Shown: one piece after another, positions 51,201-61,670 of the stretch
Layout of the letters: each line of letters opens with the position of its first letter
Numbering within the stretch: position 1 is the first letter of the stretch
DNA from: Alitta virens
Taxonomy: Eukaryota; Annelida; Polychaeta; Phyllodocida; Nereididae
Direction of reading: 5' to 3'
Length of the DNA: 64,000 nt
Assembly (NCBI GenBank): GCA_932294295.1
Contig: OW028584.1
Coordinates: 29,262,470 to 29,326,469 of the forward strand
Made by a program: the position numbers and the translations under genes
The notes under the pieces: model-generated
Databases searched by the model: none
What the model was told of the DNA's origin: nothing
What the model saw: the letters and a program-made list of their open reading frames with translations, nothing else

Positions 51201-54200
51201 GAAAATAAAGCATTCTATTGATTCTCATTAACAGATGTTAGTGACACTTAAATGTTGTGTTCCTCAATTCAATATTTTGTAAATGAAAATGTATGAGTTT
51301 AATAATGAGTTTATAGGTCTCCAAACCGACTGAAGTCGATCTTGGTTGGTTTCCCTCAACTGATGATCGACTACAAAAATGTTACCGACTCCCATCACTA
51401 GTCATCAGTGATTGTATTGATAATTATAGTTTGTTAATTATACATTCCAGCTCTGCTCTGCTGTCCGATTTGTCCCTTGTGTACTTGCGTATGGATTATG
51501 GAAGCTAAACCAACCATGGGCTGTGGCGGTAAGTCTAAATTTTTGTTATGAAATAGTAAAACGAGCAAAAAAGCTATTTTAAGACTGCAGCAAAAAGAAG
51601 TAAATTCTCATCACATGATTCCAAATTTCGCTGTTAAAAATCTAAAAATTACACCAAAAGGATGACATGTATTGTAATTCAAGACGTCAATGATATATAA
51701 TATGAGAATGAATAAATAAAAGTTAAGCTTCTTTGATAAAACTGGCCCAGCTATGAGAGTGCACCTTTCAAGAATTTTGATCTAGTATAATCAAATTTCA
51801 TCAGAGTAACATATGGAGCCCTATTATGGTCAGTGTCCTAATATCGTAAGTTATAATTAATGCTCCCTGATTCCATCTGCTGAGCAGTTTCACCACAAAA
51901 ACAGTTGAATTTTGAAACTTGAGATGCGTTCTTTCAGTTTGCCAAGTCATTCAAGGACAAATGGTTTGAATATTGTATACAAATACAATAGAGAATGCAT
52001 GAAAACCATGTCGGCCATCAGGGTTTCTCTTCTTAACTTGCATGTTTAAAAGCTTGAAATTTTTGCTGAGCTGACTTTAAAACTTATAAAACTTGGCTGC
52101 CTTTTGAGAATTTATTTTATATATTTTACACCAGAGGCGGTTTTACCAGAGAAAGTTTTTTTTTTTTTTTTAAATCATGCTTAAAAACAAGGTGACCATA
52201 ATATGACACCGGGTCCTAATATTGTCAATATGAGGTTACTTGTATTGACAGGCTGTATTTTCTTATTTCAAGCGAACACTTAGTTTTTCTAAATGATTTT
52301 GTAAAGTGAAATGATTATACTTAACAATTGAGTTATTAGGAAGCTGTAATGTGTGCGAGACTTATATTGATAGCTCAATTAAACAAAAACCTGACGATAA
52401 TAGGGCACCATAAATTAGTTTGAAATAGTCAAATCCTCTTTAATACATTAGAAACCACTTGGGGCTGTCAAAGGTTGTTATATTCATGGTATGAAGGTCT
52501 GATTTAAAAGATTGACATAAATAAAGATTGACAATGTCACATAAATTCCTTATTGGCCAGCTCTGCTGAAGGTCCCGGGTTTGATCTCAAACCCGGGCAT
52601 TCTCCATGAGCTACATCCCAGCTGGATGTTGATAGCATGAGATGTTAAATTGGAGGTGCCTTGTACTCGGTGGCTATGCTGAGGCAAGTAAATGACCCAC
52701 CCATGGGGTAAATGTGTAACATGGTGTGAGCTCCCAAGACTGAGAACCTCATCATTACGTCTGTGTGACAATTGGTCATATCAGCTTCTGACCCAGTGGC
52801 ATTGACAAATCTGTTCCTGCACTGGACAATGAACTGGCCTTTCGTCATTGCACTGGACAATGCACTGGACAAGGCACTGGACAATGAACTGGGACTTTCG
52901 TTATTGTTTTGTACAGGTTTATATACTGTGAATAAAAAAATTATATATAAATGTGCTTGCTTGCTGTAATGGATCTGACTGCATTAATGAAATTAACAAT
53001 TTGATTTGAGTCGATGGGGAGTTAACATAACAGAGCCTACAGGGGGCTCAATGACCGTAGTACATAAGAAGACAATAAGATGATGTCACTACACCACTGT
53101 TGCATGGACAACGTCATACTATACATCAAACAATACTTATCTGCTACAGTGTCAGTGACATCTTGTGGTACTTTTTCTCCATAATTATAAATGTTTGATA
53201 TGTACTCTCATCATACTCATTCCATCTTTTTTCTATTTTTAGCTGACCACTACCGCCACCTGTGCCTTTTTATTGGCAAAAGTTTTTGTTTTTGATGTAA
53301 GTATATGATGTCGTATTTTAACATTGTATAAAAAAATCTCCCTGACCTACTGACCACCGACCCGACTTTTAAAACAAAATCGCAAAACAAACATAATTTT
53401 TCAGTCGGTTTTAGATAGTTGGAGAGAAAGACATTTTAGTTCAACTCAACTCACCAATGAGTCATATTGACATTTATTTTCCTTTATTTTCAGTTTACAA
53501 AAGTTAACAACAACGTCATGTGCTATTTTCTCCTCATCGTATCATTTATAATTTCTTGGATTGAGACTTGGTTTCTAGACTTCAAAGTATTACCGCGTGA
53601 ACATAAGGCTCGGGAAAGAGGTATGTACAGGATAATAAATATTTGCATTGGTTTTTGACATGATCAAAGATGTTCTTTTGATCATATAGAAAAAACTCAC
53701 TGCAAACTAAGCAGAAACATCTAATATATATACTTTGCTATCTGCTTATTATCAATTAAATACAAATAAGTACCTTGCTTACCTCAGGAAACATCAATGG
53801 CTTTTCTTGCCTTGCTGTGCCATAACTTTCATAACATTGTTTTGTTGAACAAAAAAATAAAGCTTGATTGCAACAAATATTGCAAGCAATTGAAGTTCAT
53901 GGTGATTGTCAATTTCAGCTGCATTTTATAGAGGCATAAATGAAAGAACTCCTTTATTAAGTGATGCTGCGGGACAGCCACATTGGACCACTGGAGAACA
54001 GTATTATTCCCCTGCGGAATCGGAAGGTATGTGTCTACTAATATGGCATAGAATGAAACAAATTAGCAACCATGAGAAATTCATGTTCAGGACATTGTTT
54101 GCTCGGAATTCTGCTTAAAATCAGTCTGTTAGACCGATTAAACAATATCTGTAATTATATTTGCCTAATAATTAGGGCTGTACACCGGTTCTCGGTATAC

Positions 54201-57200
54201 CGTTTGTACCGGTACAATGATAACGATACGGGTATTGATAACCTTTATGTAATAATAACGATACGCTAAAACGGTTTGCAGATCGGCGTTTTTTTAAAAA
54301 AAAAACCTGCTACCCAGATGTTCCAGTTTTTTAAAGAAAAATATTAGCCCACTTTAATTGCAATGACATTAAACAGCAGACTGGAATTATTCCATAGACA
54401 TTTTTTTCATGGTATTTCTTTGCTAATTTTCATTTACTGTAGGCTTGTATAATTCTGCCTTTGATAAAGCTTAACGATACGTATCATGATACGTATCGTA
54501 TCGTGATATGTATCGTATCGTTTTAAAAATAAAGGTGTACAGCCCTACTAATAAGGAAAAATGATATGTTTCAGCATCAGACGAAGAGCGTTCCATAGAA
54601 GACTTTGACTCGCTTCCTGGCACCAGGGAGCTCAGCCGGGCAGGAAGTCGGAGTTCTAATTCTCTCAATCTCTCGTTAGGGACCAAGGTATTGTATGTTC
54701 TGAATCTGTGGTGTTTTCTTTAAACAATTAGGAAGGTTGTTATTTTTAAACTGTCAACTTTGTCATGTTATGTTTGTAAACAATGATTTGATTTTGTCTG
54801 ATATCTACGTAACATAATTCTTTATTGTGTACATGTGATAGTCAAAATTAATATAAGATGTCCTTTTATGACATACAGGAACAAGAGTATTTAAGACTAG
54901 CTCAGGATGTGTGGGATATAGCGTGGAAGATGGGCCAAACTAATGAAGGATGGAAATTAGAAGCTGGGAGTGAAAACCTCGTCAATGGCGGAGTCCATAT
55001 AAGGAAGTTTGACTCTATAGGAAAAGTTTATCGTTTACAGGTAAGGGCTGTTCCATTTAAAAAGGGAAGGAGGGGGGGGGGGTTGGACCTGAAAAAGACA
55101 CCCCCACCCCCTCCCCCGATATTTAGTTTTGGACAGACTCCCCCTTGTGTTGCTTGTATATGACCAGCTCTGGCTATACAGTGCATAGAATTATTCAGTC
55201 ATTTAACTCTGTGGGATAACAGAAAAAGGTCCCATATTGAAAAACACAGTGGAGTGTGGTATGACGGTCCCTAGTGCCATGGTTTCCGTATGGTTAAACT
55301 TATTTTTTTTGTTAAATGCTAAATGGCAAGCATTCCAATGCGTGCTTTTCAAGTTCCAATTCATTTGTCAACTTTTGCAAAGACTATTTCAAACTTCATT
55401 CCATTGTTCTTTGTGGATGACAATTGATTGATTTCACTTCAGTAGCTCCCACAGTCTCAGTGACATTGTTAGAATATGACTGTCATCAATAAAACTTACT
55501 GATATTTTTTGGTTTCTCTTTCTGCAGGGTTACATCAATTGTAATGCAAAACTACTTTACGAAGAGATGGTATTCAGATGTTCAGATACTCCTCGTTGGA
55601 ATCCAACTATTATGGATTGTAAAGTAAGTACATTGTATCTATTAAAGGATCAAAAATTAAAGAGCTGTAACAACAACAACTGAGAACTACATTATCTGTT
55701 AGTGAGGTTGTGGCCGTCAATAAAGTTGATTATAATTGTACCGACAGGGATGGATCCAAAACATTCTAAATGACAAGAACAATAGATATGTCTCTCATCT
55801 ACAATCTTCCTCTGTCGGAATGTTTTGGATCCGCCCCTGGCCGTCCTTAATTATCATCTGCAACTTTATTGAGGACGCAACTTCAATAACAGAGGGCGCA
55901 GCAAACAACTTTGATAGAATACAAACAGATGACATCTTTCATTGTTACAAAATGACATCACAAATTGATGATGTCATCATTGCTCATCAAACAGTGCTTG
56001 CCTTGAGTTGTTGTCAGTGACCTCTGATGATTCTTTAGTGCCCAATTATGATGTTTTAAAAAAAATTCCGCACAAATGGGGAGAAAAGGTACCACAAGAG
56101 GTCACTGACACTGTAGCAGATAAGTATTGTTTGATGATGTCATCTATATTGTGATGTCATCCATGCAACAATAATGCAGTAACATCATGTTATTGTCTTT
56201 TCATCTACTACGGTCGTAGCGCCCCCTTGTGGACTCTGTTACTTTTTCTCCCCATTGAATGTTTATGTCTCCTATACATCAATTATTGAAACAACTTGCA
56301 TCTAACAGAACAATATGGTGCTGAACATAATTTTAAAAAAGGTCACTTAGCACTGGATGCATGTTATTTTACCTCCTTTTATTTCTCAACAATAAGTGGT
56401 ATTATGTTTTCGAAATTATATTTAAAAATCAATGAAAATGCTTGAGAACTTATTGATAGTTAATTTTGCTATGTACAACAGATTATTAAAACAAATATTT
56501 CTCCACTCCTCAGATTGTGCAAATTATCGATGAACACACGGATATCATGTACAACGCAGCCGCAGAATCAGCTGGTGGTCTTGTTTCTAGTCGGTGAGTT
56601 TTGAAAAAATTGCATAAACATAATACTAAAACTCCAAAATGCATGGCCCAGCAGTTACCAACTGTACATTTTAGAATAATGTTAATCTATTCCTCCAGTT
56701 TAGCACCACTTTAATGCCTTGATTCATTTAGTAATTATAATTAATCTATACCTTAACATCATTTGGGTTTACATTATGTGAACCTTTCCTGGTATGTGCC
56801 CCTGCAGATAAGAATTAATTTGATTGGATGTTACGGTCACATGTCATGGAAACAAGCACATGTTAGATATTAAAATTTATTCATATAATAGTGACCCTGG
56901 ATCAGCTGCATTTGTACCAATTTAGCCCAGTGCTTGAGGTAATTGTATGGTATCGTATGGTATTATTTATTGACTTGTGTGTACGATACACATTAAATGA
57001 CAACAATAACCAAACATTTTTAATAACACCCAGCCCACTTGCGCTTACAAGTCATTCTTTCTACAAATGTATAAATAAATGAAACAAAAAAGAGTTGCAA
57101 ATTAAAATAAATAAAATAAAAGTGCAGTTATTAGCAAAAAATAAGTATTATGGAAGTTTAACTACAAAAAATAAATATATTATTTGTTTTCATTGAAATA

Positions 57201-58258
57201 TTTCAGAGACTTTGTTAATCTCAGAAGATATGGAATGCGTGATGGCATTTATGTATCAACCGGACGATCAGTGGAACATCCTCAAGTCCCGCCTTCTAAG
57301 CAACATGTCAGGTAATTAGCTGTTAATTTATGTTCATTAAAGACGTTATCATGCTTTTGTGAATAACTGTTAAGTAAAACAAATTATAAATATATGAATA
57401 ACAATTCAATTGTATTATCCGTTTCCGATTTTATTATTATGGTTTGAATACGGATGTCTATTGTTCATAAATATTGTTTCAATCTTTGTGGAACTGTTTT
57501 GTTTTCAGGGGTGAAAATGGTCCAGGTCTATGGTTGTTCAAAGCAGTCCCTGGCCGCCCAAATAAAACAATATTAATCTCAATTATTAATACAGATCTGA
57601 AGGTAAGTTTATGATTATGATAAAGACTATCCAAAACTGCTTTCTTAGATCACGGTGGATGAGCTTTTTATGCAGACTCAATTTCCAAAAAAAGAAAAAG
57701 TTCCACGATATCACAAAAAAGAGCCAATTGTAATTAGAAGATGTAGTGTTTTCCTGAAGAACACAATACTTAGAAAAACTGTTTCGCTGAAGCAAACTAT
57801 AGAAACGTTATTTGAGTTTACCTTTACACCAATTACAGTACAATGATCTGAGCAGTGAGCATAGAGGAACTGAGAAGTACCTGTGCTTAGTAACTACATT
57901 ATTGTACTTGTTACTTAACTGTAAGAACTCTCTGAATAGGTCTGTTGTTGTTTTCATTGATATGGATAACCCAGGACCTGTAGATGTCATTTTGTCGCTC
58001 AATAGGTCTATGAGCTATGTTTGTTGTATTTATCTTGCGATAGGAATTAAAATTGTATATCTATCTATCTGACATGTCTTAACCATTAGGCCATCCGATT
58101 GTTTGTGTTTGTCTGGGAAATCTTGAATTTAAAGGTTTCTTTGTCATTTCCAGGGTTGGCTGCCGGGTAAATTGGTCGACCAAGCGCTAGGCGGAGTCCT
58201 CCTGGATTTTCTTAAACATGTACGTTCACATGTTGCAAATATTGTGCATAGGATATAA
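44714..58258 (+). CDS. STARD3: STARD3 / MLN64, late-endosomal START lipid-transfer protein (15 coding exons)
   Basis: STARD3 sits in late-endosome membranes, binds VAP on the ER and moves sterol between the two (family knowledge). Exons: 44714-44737, 45731-45840, 49100-49253, 50048-50128, 51451-51528, 53243-53296, 53494-53620, 53919-54026, 54575-54687, 54879-55040, 55528-55623, 56514-56593, 57207-57311, 57509-57602, 58154-58258. All are GT-AG and in phase, giving 496 codons (human 445, as I recall). The MENTAL domain starts at VRRTFC (about residue 71), has four hydrophobic segments and ends at WIETWFLDFKVLP. A phospho-FFAT-like QYYSPAES is at residues 237-244. The START domain runs from about residue 284 to 496, with SRDFVNLRR, GENGPG and INTDLKG. 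In gapless alignment to human, buried Asp332 is Asn and Met307 is Thr, while Asn311 and Arg351 are kept. Exon 1 (8 codons) is the least certain: its ATG context AAACATGG is good and its donor joins exon 2 in phase. Confidence 0.95.
45205..45272. repeat. (TA)n dinucleotide microsatellite in STARD3 intron 1
   Basis: About 67 bases of uninterrupted TA; open frames across it are artefacts. Confidence 0.97.
45573..45630 (+). mobile_element. SINE family 2 tail (STARD3 intron 1)
   Basis: TAGCCCATCAGGTGCAGAAA, then TACAGGAAGTAAAGCC, then a CCACC-rich end, match 16605-16665. The head with the B-box is absent. Confidence 0.5.
46365..48210 (+). mobile_element. LINE C: 5'-truncated LINE in STARD3 intron 2 with a long open frame
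   Basis: From about 46368 the sequence encodes GVLQGGILSPKLFNEFM, the RT motif. LLYADDIVLI follows (YADD at 46495-46506), then YKYLGHIITN, LPILEYNSVLWS, and a C-terminal ICEYC...EDESHCLLTC cluster, ending at 47688. The frame is open throughout (456 codons counting upstream non-LINE codons), so it is younger or better kept than LINEs A and B. Endonuclease and the N-terminal RT are absent. The 3'UTR has a tandem pair of 73-base units. It ends TTGTCAATAAAACG followed by (AT)n near 48188-48208, the same 3' signature as LINE B. It lies in sense orientation within STARD3 intron 2. Confidence 0.88.
47763..47908 (+). repeat. Two tandem 73-bp units in the LINE C 3'UTR
   Basis: TCAGAGGTCAGCGCAATG starts at 47763 and again at 47836. 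The units run to CATGGACACC...GCCATTT with a few differences. They lie between the RT stop codon and the (AT)n tail. Confidence 0.85.
48293..48485. mobile_element. Harbinger-like G-tract MITE, copy 2 (STARD3 intron 2)
   Basis: Termini are GGGCTATTCCATTT and AAATGGAACAACCC, flanked by TTA on both sides (48290-48292, 48486-48488). Internal GGTGGACCAGAAGATTTTTC is shared with the 19970 copy. Confidence 0.78.
49372..49456. mobile_element. Short GGATCC hairpin repeat (STARD3 intron 3)
   Basis: AGTGGATCCAAAACATTCTG is followed by its near reverse complement, CAGAATGCTCTGGATCTGCC. It is the same family as the 55746 copy. Confidence 0.5.
52545..52810 (+). mobile_element. SINE family 1 copy (STARD3 intron 5)
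   Basis: A B-box-like GGTCCCGGGTTTGATCTC near 52570 is followed by GGTGCCTTGTACTCGGTGG, CCATGGGGTAAATGTGTAAC and ATCATTACGTCTG. This is the most complete copy seen, with head and tail both present. Confidence 0.55.
53014..53183. mobile_element. Third MITE family, copy 2 (STARD3 intron 5)
   Basis: This is the reverse-complement counterpart of 56075-56257. It runs from GATGGGGAGTTAACATAACAG to GTGGTACTTTTTCTCC. Two copies of one short element thus sit in opposite orientation 3 kb apart in the same gene. Confidence 0.62.
54173..54547 (-). mobile_element. hAT-like MITE, copy 2 (STARD3 intron 8)
   Basis: It has the same 14-bp termini and palindromic interior as the copy at 22456, in reverse orientation. 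Flanking octamers are CTAATAAT and CTAATAAG, a target duplication with one mismatch. It lies in STARD3 intron 8, within the intron that splits the phospho-FFAT region. Confidence 0.82.
55045..55110. mobile_element. Harbinger-like MITE, left half, at the STARD3 exon 10 splice donor
   Basis: GGGCTGTTCCATTTAAAAA begins at 55045, directly after TAA (55042-55044), which is part of the exon 10 donor CAG/GTAAGG. G tract, C tract and TTGGACC follow as in the other copies. No right terminus is visible, so the element is truncated or decayed. Confidence 0.65.
55746..55838. mobile_element. Short GGATCC hairpin repeat (STARD3 intron 11)
   Basis: GGATGGATCCAAAACATTCT is mirrored by AATGTTTTGGATCCGCCCCT about 60 bases later. 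A related hairpin lies at 49372-49456 in STARD3 intron 3 (GTGGATCCAAAACATTCTGA). Confidence 0.55.
56075..56257. mobile_element. Third MITE family, copy 1 (STARD3 intron 11)
   Basis: Termini are imperfect inverted repeats: AATGGGGAGAAAAGGTACCA on the left and TACTTTTTCTCCCCATTG on the right. There is no open frame. It matches, in reverse orientation, 53014-53183, sharing for example CAAACAATACTTATCTGCTA and CAGTGTCAGTGAC. Confidence 0.65.
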
Positions 58259-59004
58259 TGTATTCAAAGACTGTGGCAGCTAGTCCACAAAATGTGCATG
58301 GTAAACATGCTAAGCGTTATGTGATAATTGATTCTTGTGGAAAATTCATATTAGTCAAGTAAACTGACATTCTCTATGCAGTGAATACTTTAACCAATTG
58401 ATTTATAAATTGGTTGGATGATTGTAAAGATTATTTTCATTTGTATCAATTCTTGGCTTTTTATGTACATTTACACACTAATGTGTTAACGTCATGTTCA
58501 ATGTGTGTGTATTTATAAAGTTATTTTTGTACAAAATGAGCTTCACTGGAAGTTGTGTGAAAGTGTACGTTATAATTAGCGATGTCTAAATATTTGACAA
58601 TTTTGTTACTTCTGAGCTTTGATACCAATTGCTTTCAGTTAAGTCTCCTCTTAAGTTTATTATAGATGTTTTCTATGTTATTCTGTTCGAATTTTTTTTT
58701 TTCTGTCTAACCAGTAAATTGGTTCACAGAGGTCATCTGTGTTGAAGTGTTTTCACACAAAAATTTGATATTTAAAAAAATTTTTAGTTAATAGTAATTC
58801 ATGAGATATTTTCACGAATTTGTACAATACACTGTTAGCTAGATATTTTGTGAAGGTTCTTTTTCACATGAAAGTTTCTCAGACATGCATAATATTGATA
58901 TCTCTCGATATCTTCTCAGACTTCTGTATGTCACTGGTCGTTGATGAGATAATGATTATTACGTGAATGTCGATGATGCATCAAATGGAGCTTTGTAAAA
59001 AACC

Positions 59005-59010
59005 AATAAA
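59005..59010 (+). terminator. Candidate STARD3 polyadenylation signal
   Basis: AATAAA lies about 750 bases after the STARD3 stop codon, directly before the 151-bp tandem repeat. It is a plausible end of the 3'UTR, but the sequence alone does not prove use. Confidence 0.35.
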
Positions 59011-59440
59011 GAAAGATACAGTGATGCAAATAGGATTGCTTTGTTTTCTATCATAAGACGACAGTGCAAGTCATTTTTGGTTTTCATGTAGACCGACTTT
59101 CAGTCTAGTTTCCATTTCAACCGACTGAAATCTCCAAGTTTGAAGAGGTCAAACTAAAAAAGAAAGATACTGTGATGCAAATAGGATTGCTTTGTTTTCT
59201 ATCATAAGACGACAGTGCAAGTCATTTTTGGTTTTCATGTAGACCGACTTTCAGTCTAGTTTCCATTTCAACCGACTGAAATCTCCAAGTTTGAAGAGGT
59301 CAAACTAAAAAAGAAAGATACTGTGATGCAAATAGGATTGCTTTGTTTTCTATCATAAGACGACAGTGCAAGTCATTTTTTGGGTTTTAATTTTGACCAA
59401 CTTTCAGTCTACTTACCAGTTCAACTGATCTGTCTGAAAT
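59010..59440 (+). repeat. 151-bp tandem repeat, nearly three copies, 3' of STARD3
   Basis: GTGATGCAAATAGGATTGCT starts at 59021, 59172 and 59323, an exact 151-base period. The first two units are almost identical (GATACA versus GATACT). The third diverges after about 75 bases but can be followed further. Confidence 0.9.
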
Positions 59441-59489
59441 CTCTATTGGACTGCATTTTGACTTCAATTCCAAGTTTGCAGAGGTCCAG

Positions 59490-59720
59490 GGAAGAATTCA
59501 AATCATTGAGCTACGTCCGACCTGGATTTTGATCACAAGACTAAATTGGAGAAGCCTTGTACTCCCGAGTCTCTGCTGAGGCAAGTTTAAGACCCCACCC
59601 ATGGGCTAAATGTATAACTTGGTGTGGACTCCAAGCCTCATCTCATCATTATGCCTGCCTCTGGCAGCTGGTCATATAAGCTGACCAATCTTTAGCCCCA
59701 GTAGCATCATGATCATACTA
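59490..59720 (+). mobile_element. SINE family 1 copy downstream of STARD3
   Basis: CCTTGTACTCCCGAGTCTC, CCATGGGCTAAATGTATAAC and CATCATTATGCCTGCC match the family. Confidence 0.5.
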
Positions 59721-60704
59721 GTAGCATTGAGACAACTACAATTTGTCACACAAGTATGCCCGCAACGTCACTGTTGCAGGGATCTCAGTAGATGTTTAAA
59801 ATCAAAAAACACCGTGGCTAATCGTGTCTTTAGAGAGCCAAATTTCTAACGTAGGAGCAACATTTTTCAGATCTTTTCGTTTCTCAAAATTTTTTTGTTT
59901 GTATTTGACAGGAAGTTGATAACCATTCCTGTTTGACATAAAATGGAAGTTTTTTTATTACGCAAGTACTTGTAAGACATTTAGCATCATTTAGAGAAAA
60001 TATAATTTAGGAATGTTTGACATGCCAATTGCAATAAAAATGTGTTAAGAAAAACTTGCAGAAATGCTTTATACTTATGGTGAAATATGAATTTATCTAT
60101 TTATCAACAAATCATTACAGAAGGCATTTTTTTTACTAAATTATGATTTTGATTGCCCATGACCTTTAAGGCTTCAAACATAAGGATAACTGCCTTTGTC
60201 TCAACTGATGCAATGCATCTTGTTCAATTTGGAACTTGTGATGCTGAATTGCAATTAACATTTGACACTCAGTGGCTTGCAGTCAATAATCAATCAGGCC
60301 AATTGGCATTTGTTTAATAATAGAGAAGACAATTCAACCATTAGCCACTGTGGTTACTTCAAGGTCAATGCCTTTAGCAACATTTAAAGTTCTTGTGCCA
60401 ATGGCATCGTGGCGAGTGGCTACCGAGATCCCTGCTGTTGCCAGTGTACGTATATGTACAGGTCTATGCACCAAGTATACATGTATGGAGCAAAGTTAAG
60501 AGGTGCTCAGCTGGTTGTGGGAATTGAACGGGACATCCCAAGACAACTTTCATAGTCACTTAACAGCTGGACTACCAAGCTTCATGAGACTGCGAGGAAG
60601 TCAGATCATGGACCAGCGAGGAAGTCGGATCATGGATCCAAGAATTCCTCATCAGCAAGTAGCATCCTATCCACTTATCAGCTTCATAAAATAAGGTCGA
60701 CTAT

Positions 60705-60967
60705 ACAGCTGTACCAACCTATTCCTGGCTGTAGCTAAAGCCAGCCACTTTTGTCTACTCCTAGCTTAAGGGTCGGCTTACTGAAAAACTAAACCTTGGC
60801 AAATGTAAGCAATTCATCTAATATATCATAAATATGTACTTTTAGATACGGCTTTGAGTAGCCAGCTATAGCCACAGTTCGGTTTAGTGGCAGGTAGCAT
60901 CATAGGGCAGAAGTTGTCTAGCTTTGTCTAGGTTCAATTTGACAGGCTGTTTTTATGAAACTAACTG
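60705..60967 (+). repeat. Dispersed repeat, copy 2 (partner at 2017)
   Basis: It aligns with 2017-2285 with small indels. It lies between the STARD3 and NDUFA4 stop codons. Confidence 0.75.
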
Positions 60968-61670
60968 CAAATTGGATTACCACAAACTTCAAATATATAA
61001 GATATTACTAAACACAAAAAACAAGAATCCAACATATCACCGGATCTCTTTATTTCTCATATTTAAGCAAAACAACATACTTTAGATATTACAAGAACGA
61101 TTATGAATCGAAACTCAGATGTAACCACACGAAAAAAAAAAATATACCAAAAATGTTAGTATATTCTATCCAAAATAACTTTCCAATATTGGTAAATGAA
61201 TAAGAGAGTTTTGGGTACTAGGTAGAGTACATCATATATTTCAAAATATGGAGTATTTTTGAGAACAAATAATATTAACTCAGAAAAACATTAAGAAGCA
61301 ACTTGCTGTTTAGATCCATTTAGAAGTATTCAAATTGGGTACACGGTAGAAAAAACACTCTTGTTAATCCACACATGCTAAAAATGTTCAGGTAATTATC
61401 AAATTTCATAGAAACATTCCCTGATATTTTCCAAATAAAAATGCACTTTTTTAAGCAAGGCATGTTGAGCTATTGACTAGAGCAGTGGCTTATTATTAAA
61501 ATTGCAAGCAGCTTAAAAATGAGTGTCAAAAGATTCCAGTTATCGAAAACAATAATTTCATTATTTACAGTCAGATGGCAGCAGCAGCCAGTCAGTGGCC
61601 ACCCCTGGTGGCTTTAATATAAATTTGCTGATGTTTTGCTTCTGTAGAAATAGATTAAGTATCTTCTTAT

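Larger units (their letters stand above)
58259..61670. other. Convergent intergenic region between STARD3 and NDUFA4
   Basis: It holds the probable STARD3 3'UTR, the 151-bp tandem repeat, a SINE copy, the dispersed repeat at 60705 and AT-rich filler. No gene was recognised. Confidence 0.6.

Noticed and set aside
57586..58072. Overlapping short frames in STARD3 intron 14
   Set aside because: They lie between exons 14 and 15 in AT-rich sequence ending in a (TATC)n LINE-like tail; no domain was seen.
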